From Flavobacteriales bacterium (GTDB lineage: Bacteria > Bacteroidota > Bacteroidia > Flavobacteriales_F > PHOS-HE28): a stretch of 64,000 bases of DNA. The translations under genes were made by a program, and so were the position numbers. The notes beneath the pieces are model-generated. The model made no database searches. It saw only the letters and a program-made list of their open reading frames with translations, and was not told the origin of the DNA. This document shows, piece by piece, positions 1-7,609 of the stretch (its first letter is position 1; each line of letters starts with the position of its first letter). The stretch lies in the NCBI GenBank assembly GCA_016700415.1, contig CP065018.1, positions 3,416,001 through 3,480,000 on the forward strand, written 5' to 3'.

Positions 1-1084
1 CCAGGTCGATCTGGTCGCTGGTCACCGTGAATTGGGCCGTATAGATTCCGACGGCGGGAAATGCGGGCATGGTGATAAACTCGTTCATCACGGCGGTATC
101 CCCATGGTGCATCAGTGGGATCGAGGTGTTGGCGGAGCCTATCTCAGTCGCACTTGGGTCCAGCAGGGAAACATGTACCGTCACGTTCGTCTGGTCCATG
201 AGCCCGAAATTGGCGATCTCCGCGCCAACGTTCACTGTGGAAGGCATTTGCGTTTCCGGTACACGCCCATATTCGATCCCATCACCGAACTGCGAGGTAT
301 AGCCATAGTTCATCACCAGATCATGGTCCGGGAACGCGGAAAGTTCCAGGTCGTCGATGGCCCAATAGTATTCCCAGCCGCCCTGCCATTGGAATTGCAA
401 GTACACGGTGGACTGCATCGCCGCAGCGGAGGTGATGTCCACGGCCACCGACTGTGGGTTGTAGGAGAAGCGTTCACAGGGCGGATTGATATCCCCGGTG
501 GTGAGGCAGGGGAAGGGTGCGAAGTCCGTCCAATTCGTACCGTTGGTGCTGACGCGGACCTTGCAATTTGTGCTGGCGTCCAGGTCGAACACGCCGATGG
601 TGCTTTTCATCGTCAGCAGCACCGAGGCGCGGCCGGAGCAGTCGATGGAGGTGGTGGTGAGCTTCGTGAGGTGGTTGCTTCCGGGCGCGGCGCTGAGCCC
701 CCGGTCCGAATTGGCCCAGAGGTAGCCGTTGGAGGCACCGGGAGCATTAAAGGTGAGGATCAACGGATGGTTGACAGCCGCGGGCGTAACGGCCGCGGGA
801 TCATCCGACCATTGGAACAACACCGGCGTCTGGCCGGTAGGCGTCATATCATCCGAAGTGGTCCAACCGGCCGGGATGCCGCCCCCGGAAAAATCCTCCG
901 TGTAGAAGGCATCCCGTTGTCCACTTCCCGCTCCAGAAGCTGGATGGCTGGCCGGGCGGTGCGCTTCGGTCATGGTGGCCGGGTCGAAGCCTTTGTTGAA
1001 GGGGCGGGAGGTAAATTGCGTGGACTGGGCTGTGGCGGTAGCGGCGATCGCGATCGCGATGAGGGAGATGTAGCGTGTTTTCAT
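1..1084 (-). CDS. T9SS-exported paralogue 1 (3' end outside window)
   Basis: This open frame runs off the left edge, so about 361 codons are visible and the C-terminus is missing. It starts MKTRYISLIAIAIAATATAQ, a clear signal peptide. A jelly-roll or choice-of-anchor-like region follows (residues about 60-230, FYTEDFSGGGIPAGW and a late YYWAIDDLELS). Next comes a CARDB-like section beginning NYGYTSQFGDGIEYGRVP. The order and motifs match the three genes just upstream on the same strand, which do end in T9SS type A domains, so export by the type IX system is inferred rather than seen. Function is unknown; a surface or extracellular binding role is plausible. The start is the only ATG that gives the signal peptide. 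Confidence 0.8.
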   Translation of the reverse strand, partial: MKTRYISLIAIAIAATATAQSTQFTSRPFNKGFDPATMTEAHRPASHPASGAGSGQRDAFYTEDFSGGGIPAGWTTSDDMTPTGQTPVLFQWSDDPAAVTPAAVNHPLILTFNAPGASNGYLWANSDRGLSAAPGSNHLTKLTTTSIDCSGRASVLLTMKSTIGVFDLDASTNCKVRVSTNGTNWTDFAPFPCLTTGDINPPCERFSYNPQSVAVDITSAAAMQSTVYLQFQWQGGWEYYWAIDDLELSAFPDHDLVMNYGYTSQFGDGIEYGRVPETQMPSTVNVGAEIANFGLMDQTNVTVHVSLLDPSATEIGSANTSIPLMHHGDTAVMNEFITMPAFPAVGIYTAQFTVTSDQIDL

Positions 1085-1192
1085 GGGTCGGAAATTGAAT
1101 ACAATGTAGCATTTCATCAGGGAAATCGACGGAGATCTGCTTGGGTCTGGTTCTTCCCTGAGCAGCCAGACGAGTTCAGGCTGTCCCCGAAC

Positions 1193-1236
1193 GAAAAACT
1201 CCCCCTCGGAACCTGTTTTCAGGACCGGGGGGAGTT
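1193..1236 (-). terminator. Rho-independent terminator after T9SS paralogue 2
   Basis: A hairpin with arms AACTCCCCCTCGG and CCGGGGGGAGTT. It is followed on the minus strand by a T-run (agtttttcg). It lies about 20 bases after the stop codon of the gene ending at 1257. Confidence 0.75.
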
Positions 1237-1256
1237 CGCTTTTGGAAGCGTTCGCC

Positions 1257-3170
1257 TTATCTCAGCACGATGCGCTGCACGTTGTAATTGGTTCCGTCAC
1301 CCACGCGCACCGTATAGATGCCCGCTACATGGCCGGAGAGGTCCAAAGAGGTCGTGGTGCCGTTGAAGTTGGTGGTCTGCACCTTGGCGCCCAATGCGTT
1401 GAACACCTCCACGGTCATGTAACCGGCGGTCTGAGTGCGTACTTGCAACGGGCCGACGGTGGGGCTGGGATACATGGCGACACCCTCCAGCCCCGGCGTT
1501 TCCTGCACGCCCACGTTCAGCTCGCTGGAGAGGCGGACACACCATGCATTGCCATTTCCTCCATAGATGTTCTGATTGTTGGCATCGACCGGGATCCAGA
1601 GCGCGCTGGCGGCGTTGGGCTGCGGGACCGTAAGGTCGTCAACGATCCGGATGTTGTTGCCCGCTTCCTGGTACATGTTCGCGGAGACGTAGTAGGCCCC
1701 GGGGGCAAGCGTGATCGGGTCCAGAAAGGAGACGGCAGGCCGTCGTCCGTTGTCCATGTCCTCTTGGGTGATCACTCGGGGGTCCGACTCCACAAAGGGT
1801 GAGGTGAGGCCAGGACTCCCGCTGACAAACACATCCGCGGTATCGTACACCGCCGCGACGAAGTAGCTGCCCGGTTGGGTCTGGGCGCTCAGATACACCT
1901 CCACCCCGGTGAAGGTCTCCTCGGTGTGGACCTCAAAGTAGTTCAGCAGGCGCACGTCCTGGGTATTGTCCGCAAAGCTGTTGGTGCCGGTAGAGGTAAG
2001 TTGCAAGGTGCTGTCCGGGACCACGCCGACGGCGTCGATGGAATAGAGGTCGTCGGTCACCTCCAAATAGCGGTTCTTGAAATTGTTCGCGGGCATGGCG
2101 TCCACCCCGATGGAATCGCTGGTCATGGTGAAGTAGGCCGTATACGGACCGACGGGCAGCGCTGATGGGAAGGTGATCACCGCGTCCGCGAGAGCGGTGT
2201 CCGTGGGAGCTATCGTGCCCAAGATGATGGTGGAGGAGCCGATCTCCACGTCGTCTGCATCCTTCAGGGAAACGTACACGGTCACATTGTTCTGGGTATT
2301 GAGGCCGTAATTGATGATGCCGGCGCCCACCTCCACCGAGTTCTGCATTTGGCCCTGTGGCACGCGGCCGTATTCATATCCGCCGCCGAACTGGGAGGTG
2401 TAACCGTAGTCCATGATCAGCTCGTTCACCGGCAACGCATTGATGTTGATATCGTCGATCTCCCAGTAGTAAGCGGAATTCGCGCCGGTCTCGGTGAAAC
2501 GGATGCGGACATTGGAGGGGTCTGCGCTGATGGCGGAGGTCAGGTTGAAGGCCACTTCGGCGGAGTTGAACGTTGTGTTCGCATTGGTCCCTTGGCCGAT
2601 GTCGATGCTCGTGGGCCAGGTCGTTCCACCGTCTGTGCTCACGTCCAATGACTTGGAGGGGCTGCTACCGCAGCAGAACCTGAATTGCTCTGTGAAGCGG
2701 ATCTCCACCGCGACCGGACCGCTGAGGTCCATGATCGGCGAGACCAGAGAGCCGGTCAGGTCCACGCGCGGGTTGTTCGCCACCGGTGGGTCCACGGAGA
2801 AGTTCGAGTTCACCGAGTCCAGATCGAAGAGCATGAAACCGTTCGAGGCGGTCGGTGACGCGAGCGCCGTGGCATTTGCGTTATATGCACCTACCGGTTT
2901 GGTGGTGGTGTGCTTCCAAACATCACCGTTTATCCCGGAGACGGTCCAAGCGCCTATGCCATTGTTGCCGACGAGGCCATTGGCGAAGTCCTCGTTGAAC
3001 AGCACGTCACGCTGGCCATCCATCTGTGCGGAAGAATGATGGGCCTGCGGTCGGCATCGCTCTTCGGGCTGGAGCTGGTACAGGGTCGGGGATTGCGTCC
3101 CCCCTTTTTGTTGGGCATGCACACCTGCGGCGATCATGGCAACGGTCGCAATAGAGCAAAGTCTTTTCAT
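1257..3170 (-). CDS. T9SS type A secreted protein, paralogue 2
   Basis: This 637-residue secreted protein begins MKRLCSIATVAMIAAGVHAQ, a typical signal peptide. Residues about 55-235 form a choice-of-anchor J / MAM-like beta-sandwich (EDFANGLVGNNG, ending YYWEIDDININALP). A CARDB-like region follows (YGYTSQFGGGYEYGRVP, then NYGLNTQNNVTVYVSLKD), then a further beta-rich domain. The last 80 or so residues are a T9SS type A sorting domain (MYPSPTVGPLQV, NALGAKVQ, AGIYTVRVGDG, final QRIVLR). The family is known to be exported through T9SS and often anchored to A-LPS; the substrate or partner is unknown. A good -7 box lies at 3234-3241 and a terminator follows the gene, so it is probably transcribed alone. 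Confidence 0.88.
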   Translation of the reverse strand: MKRLCSIATVAMIAAGVHAQQKGGTQSPTLYQLQPEERCRPQAHHSSAQMDGQRDVLFNEDFANGLVGNNGIGAWTVSGINGDVWKHTTTKPVGAYNANATALASPTASNGFMLFDLDSVNSNFSVDPPVANNPRVDLTGSLVSPIMDLSGPVAVEIRFTEQFRFCCGSSPSKSLDVSTDGGTTWPTSIDIGQGTNANTTFNSAEVAFNLTSAISADPSNVRIRFTETGANSAYYWEIDDININALPVNELIMDYGYTSQFGGGYEYGRVPQGQMQNSVEVGAGIINYGLNTQNNVTVYVSLKDADDVEIGSSTIILGTIAPTDTALADAVITFPSALPVGPYTAYFTMTSDSIGVDAMPANNFKNRYLEVTDDLYSIDAVGVVPDSTLQLTSTGTNSFADNTQDVRLLNYFEVHTEETFTGVEVYLSAQTQPGSYFVAAVYDTADVFVSGSPGLTSPFVESDPRVITQEDMDNGRRPAVSFLDPITLAPGAYYVSANMYQEAGNNIRIVDDLTVPQPNAASALWIPVDANNQNIYGGNGNAWCVRLSSELNVGVQETPGLEGVAMYPSPTVGPLQVRTQTAGYMTVEVFNALGAKVQTTNFNGTTTSLDLSGHVAGIYTVRVGDGTNYNVQRIVLR

Positions 3171-3233
3171 GATAAAGGTTTCAGGTTTTCAGTGAGGGTG
3201 TACAGTAGAAAGGGATGTGAACCACCCCTCTGT

Positions 3234-3241
3234 CAAAGGTA
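3234..3241 (-). promoter_or_regulatory. Bacteroidota -7 box, T9SS paralogue 2
   Basis: The minus strand reads TACCTTTG, a perfect match to TAnnTTTG, 64 bases upstream of the start codon at 3170. A TTG about 22 bases further upstream could serve as the -33 element. The assignment rests on motif match only. Confidence 0.5.
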
Positions 3242-3341
3242 GGCCCGGAACAGCGGGCCCGGACAATGTTCCGGGCCTGTCCCTTGACCTTTCCAAGGCC
3301 AAGGCATGAGTGCCTGCTCTTATGTTTTGGGGTAAAGAAAA

Positions 3342-3374
3342 ATCCCCCTTCGGCCACCACGGCCGAAGGGGGAT
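3342..3374 (-). terminator. Rho-independent terminator after T9SS paralogue 3
   Basis: A perfect 14-bp stem (ATCCCCCTTCGGCC paired with GGCCGAAGGGGGAT) with a 5-base loop. On the minus strand it is followed by TTTTTCTTT. It sits 20 bases after the stop at 3394. Confidence 0.85.
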
Positions 3375-3393
3375 CAATTCCGTCAATGTGGGT

Positions 3394-4659
3394 TTACTTC
3401 AGCAAAATGCGCTGGATGTTGAAGTTGGTCCCATCACCTACACGGACCGTGTAGATGCCCGCTGCATTGCCGGAGAGGTCCAGATCGGTCATCGTACCGG
3501 TGAAGTTGGCGGTCTGCACCTGGGCACCTAATGCGTTGAACACCTCCACGGACATCTTCCCGGCGGTCGTCGCTTGTACATGGAGCGGGCCGGAGGTGGG
3601 GCTGGGGTACATGGTGATGCCGTCCAGGCCCGGTGCTTCCTGCACCCCTACGTTAAGCTCGCTGGAGAGGCGGATGCAGAATGCGTTGCCGTTGCTATAG
3701 GTGTTCTGGTTCTGGTCGTCGATCGGGATGTAGATCATGCTGGCGTCCCAAGGTTGGGGCACCGTCACGTCGTCCAGAATGGACAGGTCGTTGCCACCCT
3801 CCTGGTAGAGGTTGGCGGAGACGTAGTATGCACCGGGGTTGAGCGTGATGGCATCCAAGAAGGAGACCGATGCGAGGCGGCTGTTATAGTCGGCCTGCGT
3901 GATCACGCGGGGGTCCGACTCCACCAAAGGTGTAGGGTTGTTGCCGTTGCCCGTCATCACGTCCGCCGTGTCGTACACGGCCGCGATGAAGTAGCTGCCG
4001 GGTGCCGACTGAGTGGCCATGCGGATCTCCACACCATAGAAGGTGGTCGTGGACTCAATGATGAAGAGGTTCATCAGCCGCACGTCCTGGGTGTTGTCCG
4101 TGAAGCTGCTCGTGCCGAGCCGGGTGAGGGCCAGGATGTCGTTGGGCACCACGTTGTAGGCGTCCAAGGCATACAGGTCGTTGGTCACCTCGAAGTAGCG
4201 ATTCTGTGCGTTGTTGTTCGGGTTCGCGTCCACACCGATGGAGTCGCTGGTCATGGTGAAGTAGGCGGTATACTTCCCAACGGGCAGGGGGAAGGGCACG
4301 GTCATTTGCGCATCGGCGATCATCGTGTCCGTGGTATTGATCGTACCCAAGTTGATGGTGGAGGCCCCCACTTCCGTGTTGGTCGCATCATCCTTCAAGG
4401 AAACGTATACCGTTACGTTGTTCTGGGTGGTACCGCCGTAGTTGATGATGCCGGCACCCACGTTCACCGTGCTCTGGATCTGGCTTTGTGGAATACGGCC
4501 GTACTCATAGCCCTCGCCGAACTGGGCGGTATAGCCGTAGTCCATGATCAGCTCGTTCTCGGGCAGGGCACTGATGCTGATGTCGTCGATCTCCCCAGTA
4601 GTATGCGGAGATGTCACCGCCCTGGGTGAAGCGTAGCCGGACTTGGCTGCGGTCGCCAC
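3394..4659 (-). CDS. T9SS type A secreted protein, paralogue 3, C-terminal part (frameshifted)
   Basis: This is the downstream part of a gene that should read continuously from the ATG at 5311. The genuine frame begins near 4597 with EIDDISISALPENELIMDYGYTAQ; codons upstream of that (4597-4659) are out of frame and do not match the paralogues. It carries the CARDB-like middle, a second beta domain and the T9SS type A sorting domain (MYPSPTSGPLHV, NALGAQVQ, AGIYTVRVGDG, final QRILLK). It closely resembles the 1257-3170 gene along its whole length. The sorting domain is cut off from its signal peptide by the shift, so the protein as sequenced could not be exported and retained. A strong terminator follows at 3342-3374. 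Confidence 0.75.
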   Translation of the reverse strand: MATAAKSGYASPRAVTSPHTTGEIDDISISALPENELIMDYGYTAQFGEGYEYGRIPQSQIQSTVNVGAGIINYGGTTQNNVTVYVSLKDDATNTEVGASTINLGTINTTDTMIADAQMTVPFPLPVGKYTAYFTMTSDSIGVDANPNNNAQNRYFEVTNDLYALDAYNVVPNDILALTRLGTSSFTDNTQDVRLMNLFIIESTTTFYGVEIRMATQSAPGSYFIAAVYDTADVMTGNGNNPTPLVESDPRVITQADYNSRLASVSFLDAITLNPGAYYVSANLYQEGGNDLSILDDVTVPQPWDASMIYIPIDDQNQNTYSNGNAFCIRLSSELNVGVQEAPGLDGITMYPSPTSGPLHVQATTAGKMSVEVFNALGAQVQTANFTGTMTDLDLSGNAAGIYTVRVGDGTNFNIQRILLK

Positions 4660-5311
4660 TTCCGAGGGCAGGGGTCAGGTTGACGGCGACCTCGGCGGTG
4701 GTGAATTCGATGTTGTAGCTCAAGCCCTGGTCGATATCGAGGCTGTTGGGCCAGGTTTGACCGCCGTCCAGGCTCACGTCCAGTGTTTGGCCGGAACCGG
4801 TATTGGCGCAGCAGAAGCGGTATTGCTCGTAGAAGCGGATCTCCACGGCGGAAGGCCCGCTCAGGTCCATGATCGGCGAGATCAGGGAACCGCTTACGGA
4901 GACACGGGGACTGATCGCCACCGGGGGGGTCACGCCGAAGTTCGTGTTCACGGAATCCGAGTTGAAAAGCATGAAGCCGTTCGCGGCGCTCGGTGAGGTG
5001 ATGATCTCAGAGACCACGGTATACGCACCTACTGGGCCGGTGGTGGTATAGCGCCACACATCGCCGTTGGTCCCGGTGAGGGTCCATGCGCCAAGGCCGC
5101 CATTGTTGCCGGCAAAGCCATTAGCAAAGTCCTCGGTGAACAGCACTTCGCGCTGGCCGTCCAGTTGGGCGGCAGGATGATGCATCAGGCCATGCACGGG
5201 CTGGTTGGGCTGGAACTGGTCCAGTGTGGGGAGCGGTGACCTCCCGCTGTGTTGCGCGGACGCGCCGACAGCGATGAAGGCAACGGTCGCAATAGAGCAA
5301 AGTCTTTTCAT
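4505..5311 (-). CDS. T9SS type A secreted protein, paralogue 3, N-terminal part (frameshifted)
   Basis: This is the upstream part of the broken paralogue. It starts MKRLCSIATVAFIAVGASAQ, almost the same signal peptide as the 1257-3170 gene, and runs through the same anchor-J-like domain (EDFANGFAGNNGG ... RFCCANTGSG ... SAYYWG). After the tyrosine-tryptophan pair the paralogue reads EIDDI. Here an extra C in the plus-strand run 4593-4596 (CCCC against CCC in paralogue 2) shifts the frame, and translation ends in unrelated residues at 4505. Removing one base restores a protein of about 638 residues. It could be a real inactivating mutation or a homopolymer sequencing error. An upstream ATG at 5392 is ignored because it would bury the signal peptide. 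Confidence 0.75.
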   Translation of the reverse strand: MKRLCSIATVAFIAVGASAQHSGRSPLPTLDQFQPNQPVHGLMHHPAAQLDGQREVLFTEDFANGFAGNNGGLGAWTLTGTNGDVWRYTTTGPVGAYTVVSEIITSPSAANGFMLFNSDSVNTNFGVTPPVAISPRVSVSGSLISPIMDLSGPSAVEIRFYEQYRFCCANTGSGQTLDVSLDGGQTWPNSLDIDQGLSYNIEFTTAEVAVNLTPALGSGDRSQVRLRFTQGGDISAYYWGDRRHQHQCPARERADHGLRLYRPVRRGL

Positions 5312-5353
5312 GGTATTGGATTGTTGGGTTTTTCGTGGATGTTGGAGAAGGAG

Positions 5354-5361
5354 CGAAAGTA
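5354..5361 (-). promoter_or_regulatory. Candidate -7 box, T9SS paralogue 3
   Basis: The minus strand reads TACTTTCG (TAnnTTTG-like), 43 bases before the start codon at 5311. There is no clear -33 element. Motif match only. Confidence 0.35.
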
Positions 5362-5565
5362 GGCAACTTTCCCTTCCATAAGGATAGCGCAAAGTGCTAT
5401 CGTGTCTTATTCGATCTTCGAGGCCAATTGTCCGATGCTGTGTCGGACCCTGCGTGAGGGTAGGTGTCCTCTCCTTTTTGGAAGGAAGGGGACACCTTCA
5501 TCTATCGAGGCAACCCTCTCCGACCCTCAAATTGATCCGGGTTATATACGACCGGGGCATGGGAT

Positions 5566-5607
5566 AAAAGAAAAGCTCCCCCTCGGCAACGATGGCCAAG
5601 GGGGAGC
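5566..5607 (-). terminator. Rho-independent terminator after T9SS paralogue 4
   Basis: The arms GCTCCCCCTCGGC and GCCAAGGGGGAGC (5575-5607) form a GC-rich stem. On the minus strand it runs into TTTTCTTTTATC. It starts 20 bases after the stop at 5627. Confidence 0.8.
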
Positions 5608-5626
5608 ATGATCTCTTAGCGGATGC

Positions 5627-7459
5627 TTACTTCAGCACAACGCGCTGCATGTTGAAGTTGGTGCCGTCGCCGATGCGGACGGTGTACATGCCTGCCGCGT
5701 TACCGGCGAGGTTCAAGGTGGTTGCGGTGCCGGTGAAGCTGGAGGTCATCACCTTCTCGCCCAGCGCGTTGAACACTTCCACGGTCATGTTGCCGGGGGT
5801 CTCCGCACGCACTTCCAACGGGCCTGTGGTGGGGCTGGGGTACATGGTGATGCCCTTCAGACTTGGTGAATCCTGCACGCCCACGTTCAGCAGGCTGGAG
5901 AGGCGGACGGCCCATGCGGTGCCATTGCCTCCATAAAGGAATTGGCTCTGGTCATCGACGGGGATCCACAGCATGCTTGCAATGGCGGGCTGGGGTACTG
6001 TTTCGTCGTCAATGATCCGCATGTCATTGCCACCCTCTTGGTACATGTTGGCGGAGACAAAATAGGCACCGGGACCGAGTGTGATGGGGTTGAGGAAGGA
6101 TACTGCTGCCAATTGTCCGTTGTCCATGTCGGCCTGCTCGATCAAACGGGGGTCCGATTCCACCAAGGGGGAAGTGAGGTCGGCGGTGTTTGCAAGTACA
6201 TCGGCGGTGTCATACACGGCCGCGATGAAATAGCTGCCCGGGACTGTGGAGCCGCTCAAGTAAACCTCCACGCCGTAGAAGATGGTCGTGTTGGGCACCT
6301 CGAAATAGTTCAGCAGGCGCACGTCCTGGGTGTTGTCGGTGAAGCTGTTGGTGCCGACGGAGGACAGGCTCAGCATGTCGTCCGGGATCACGTCCAGCCC
6401 GTCCAAGGAGTACAGGTCCGAGGTGACGGCAAAATAGCGGTTCCTGGAGTTGTCGTTCACGTTCTCATCCATACCGATCTGGTCGCTGTTCATGGTAAAA
6501 TAGGCCGTGTAGGTGCCTAAGGCCAAAGCGGGACTGAAAGTGAGGGGAGTTTCGAACACGGCGGTATCTCCGTTAACCATCAAGGCTACTACGTCGCTGG
6601 TGGCACTGGCAACCTCCATGTCGCTCTCATCGCGTACGGAGACGGAAACACTCACGTTGGTCTGGTCCTCTGCGCCGAAGTTGATCACCGCTGCGCCTGC
6701 GTCCATGGTGGTGGGCATTTGGCTGGCGGGGACGCGGGCATACTCATAGCCTCCGCCGAACTGTGCCGTGTAGCCGTAGTCCATGATCAGGTCATGTTCC
6801 GGAAGGGTGATGATGGCAACGTCATCGATCATCCATGCATAGTCGCAACCACCTTCGTAACGGAAGCGGAAGTAAGCATTGGCCTGACCACCGATGGCAG
6901 CGGACAGGTTGATCGACATGACTTGAGGATTCGCCGTTGTGCTATTGCCGCCAATGTCATTGATCTGCATGGGTGTCCAAGGACCCATGTCCGAGGTGCT
7001 GGTCTCCACATAGCACATGCCTTGGAATTCGCGGTAGTATTGCTCGAATTGGAGCACTACGCCGGAATAGCTTGACAGATCAATGGGGTTGGCCGTCCGG
7101 ATCCAGGCGTTCTGGCTGCCACCACAAAGCAGGTCGGAATCGAACAGGGCAAAGCCGTTGGCCGCCGAGGTGGATTCGATGGTGCCGATCGTGTAAGCCC
7201 CGGTGGATCCCGTGGTGCCGATCACCCAGTTCTCGTTGTTGGGGTCGCTGATGTTCCCGATGACCCATGTGGAGGGATCGGAGAAATCATCGGACCAGAT
7301 CAGGTCGCGGTCCGCGGAGTAGGCGGGTTGGACGTGATGGGCAGGTTGCTCCGTCATGCGCTGCTTCAGCACGCGCGTGCGGGAACTTTCTTGTGACTGT
7401 GCCGAAGCTGTGCCCGCGATCAGGGACAGTGCCAAGGCCGAAACGTAGAGTTTGTTCAT
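5627..7459 (-). CDS. T9SS type A secreted protein, paralogue 4
   Basis: A 610-residue exported protein with signal peptide MNKLYVSALALSLIAGTASAQ. It has an anchor-J/MAM-like domain (residues about 50-220, LIWSDDFSDPSTW ... CDYAWMIDDVAIITLP), then the family hallmark DYGYTAQFGGGYEYARVP and a CARDB-like stretch. It ends in a T9SS type A sorting domain (MYPSPTTGPLEV, NALGEKVM, AGMYTVRIGDG, final QRVVLK). It is the most diverged of the four tandem paralogues at its N-terminus but matches them from the middle onward. It is the first gene of the array in transcription order. A TACCTTAG box lies 34 bases upstream and a terminator follows, so it is probably monocistronic. The ligand is unknown. Confidence 0.88.
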   Translation of the reverse strand: MNKLYVSALALSLIAGTASAQSQESSRTRVLKQRMTEQPAHHVQPAYSADRDLIWSDDFSDPSTWVIGNISDPNNENWVIGTTGSTGAYTIGTIESTSAANGFALFDSDLLCGGSQNAWIRTANPIDLSSYSGVVLQFEQYYREFQGMCYVETSTSDMGPWTPMQINDIGGNSTTANPQVMSINLSAAIGGQANAYFRFRYEGGCDYAWMIDDVAIITLPEHDLIMDYGYTAQFGGGYEYARVPASQMPTTMDAGAAVINFGAEDQTNVSVSVSVRDESDMEVASATSDVVALMVNGDTAVFETPLTFSPALALGTYTAYFTMNSDQIGMDENVNDNSRNRYFAVTSDLYSLDGLDVIPDDMLSLSSVGTNSFTDNTQDVRLLNYFEVPNTTIFYGVEVYLSGSTVPGSYFIAAVYDTADVLANTADLTSPLVESDPRLIEQADMDNGQLAAVSFLNPITLGPGAYFVSANMYQEGGNDMRIIDDETVPQPAIASMLWIPVDDQSQFLYGGNGTAWAVRLSSLLNVGVQDSPSLKGITMYPSPTTGPLEVRAETPGNMTVEVFNALGEKVMTSSFTGTATTLNLAGNAAGMYTVRIGDGTNFNMQRVVLK

Positions 7460-7493
7460 TGGTGAGTTTGGTTTTCTATTGGGTTAACGGGTG

Positions 7494-7501
7494 CTAAGGT
7501 A
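7494..7501 (-). promoter_or_regulatory. Candidate -7 box, T9SS paralogue 4
   Basis: TACCTTAG on the minus strand, seven of eight positions fitting TAnnTTTG loosely. It lies 34 bases before the ATG at 7459. Confidence 0.3.
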
Positions 7502-7609
7502 AGCGATCGAAGCCTTTCGGGACCCGCTTATGCGAGCAACGGCGCGTATCGATCGCCCAACGGGTACTATGGAACAACGGAGACCTTGAATAAGTTCGCT
7601 CCGAGCGGC

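Noticed and set aside
32..1366. A 444-codon plus-strand frame
   Set aside because: It is antisense to the T9SS paralogue open to the left edge; the minus frame has a signal peptide and family motifs.
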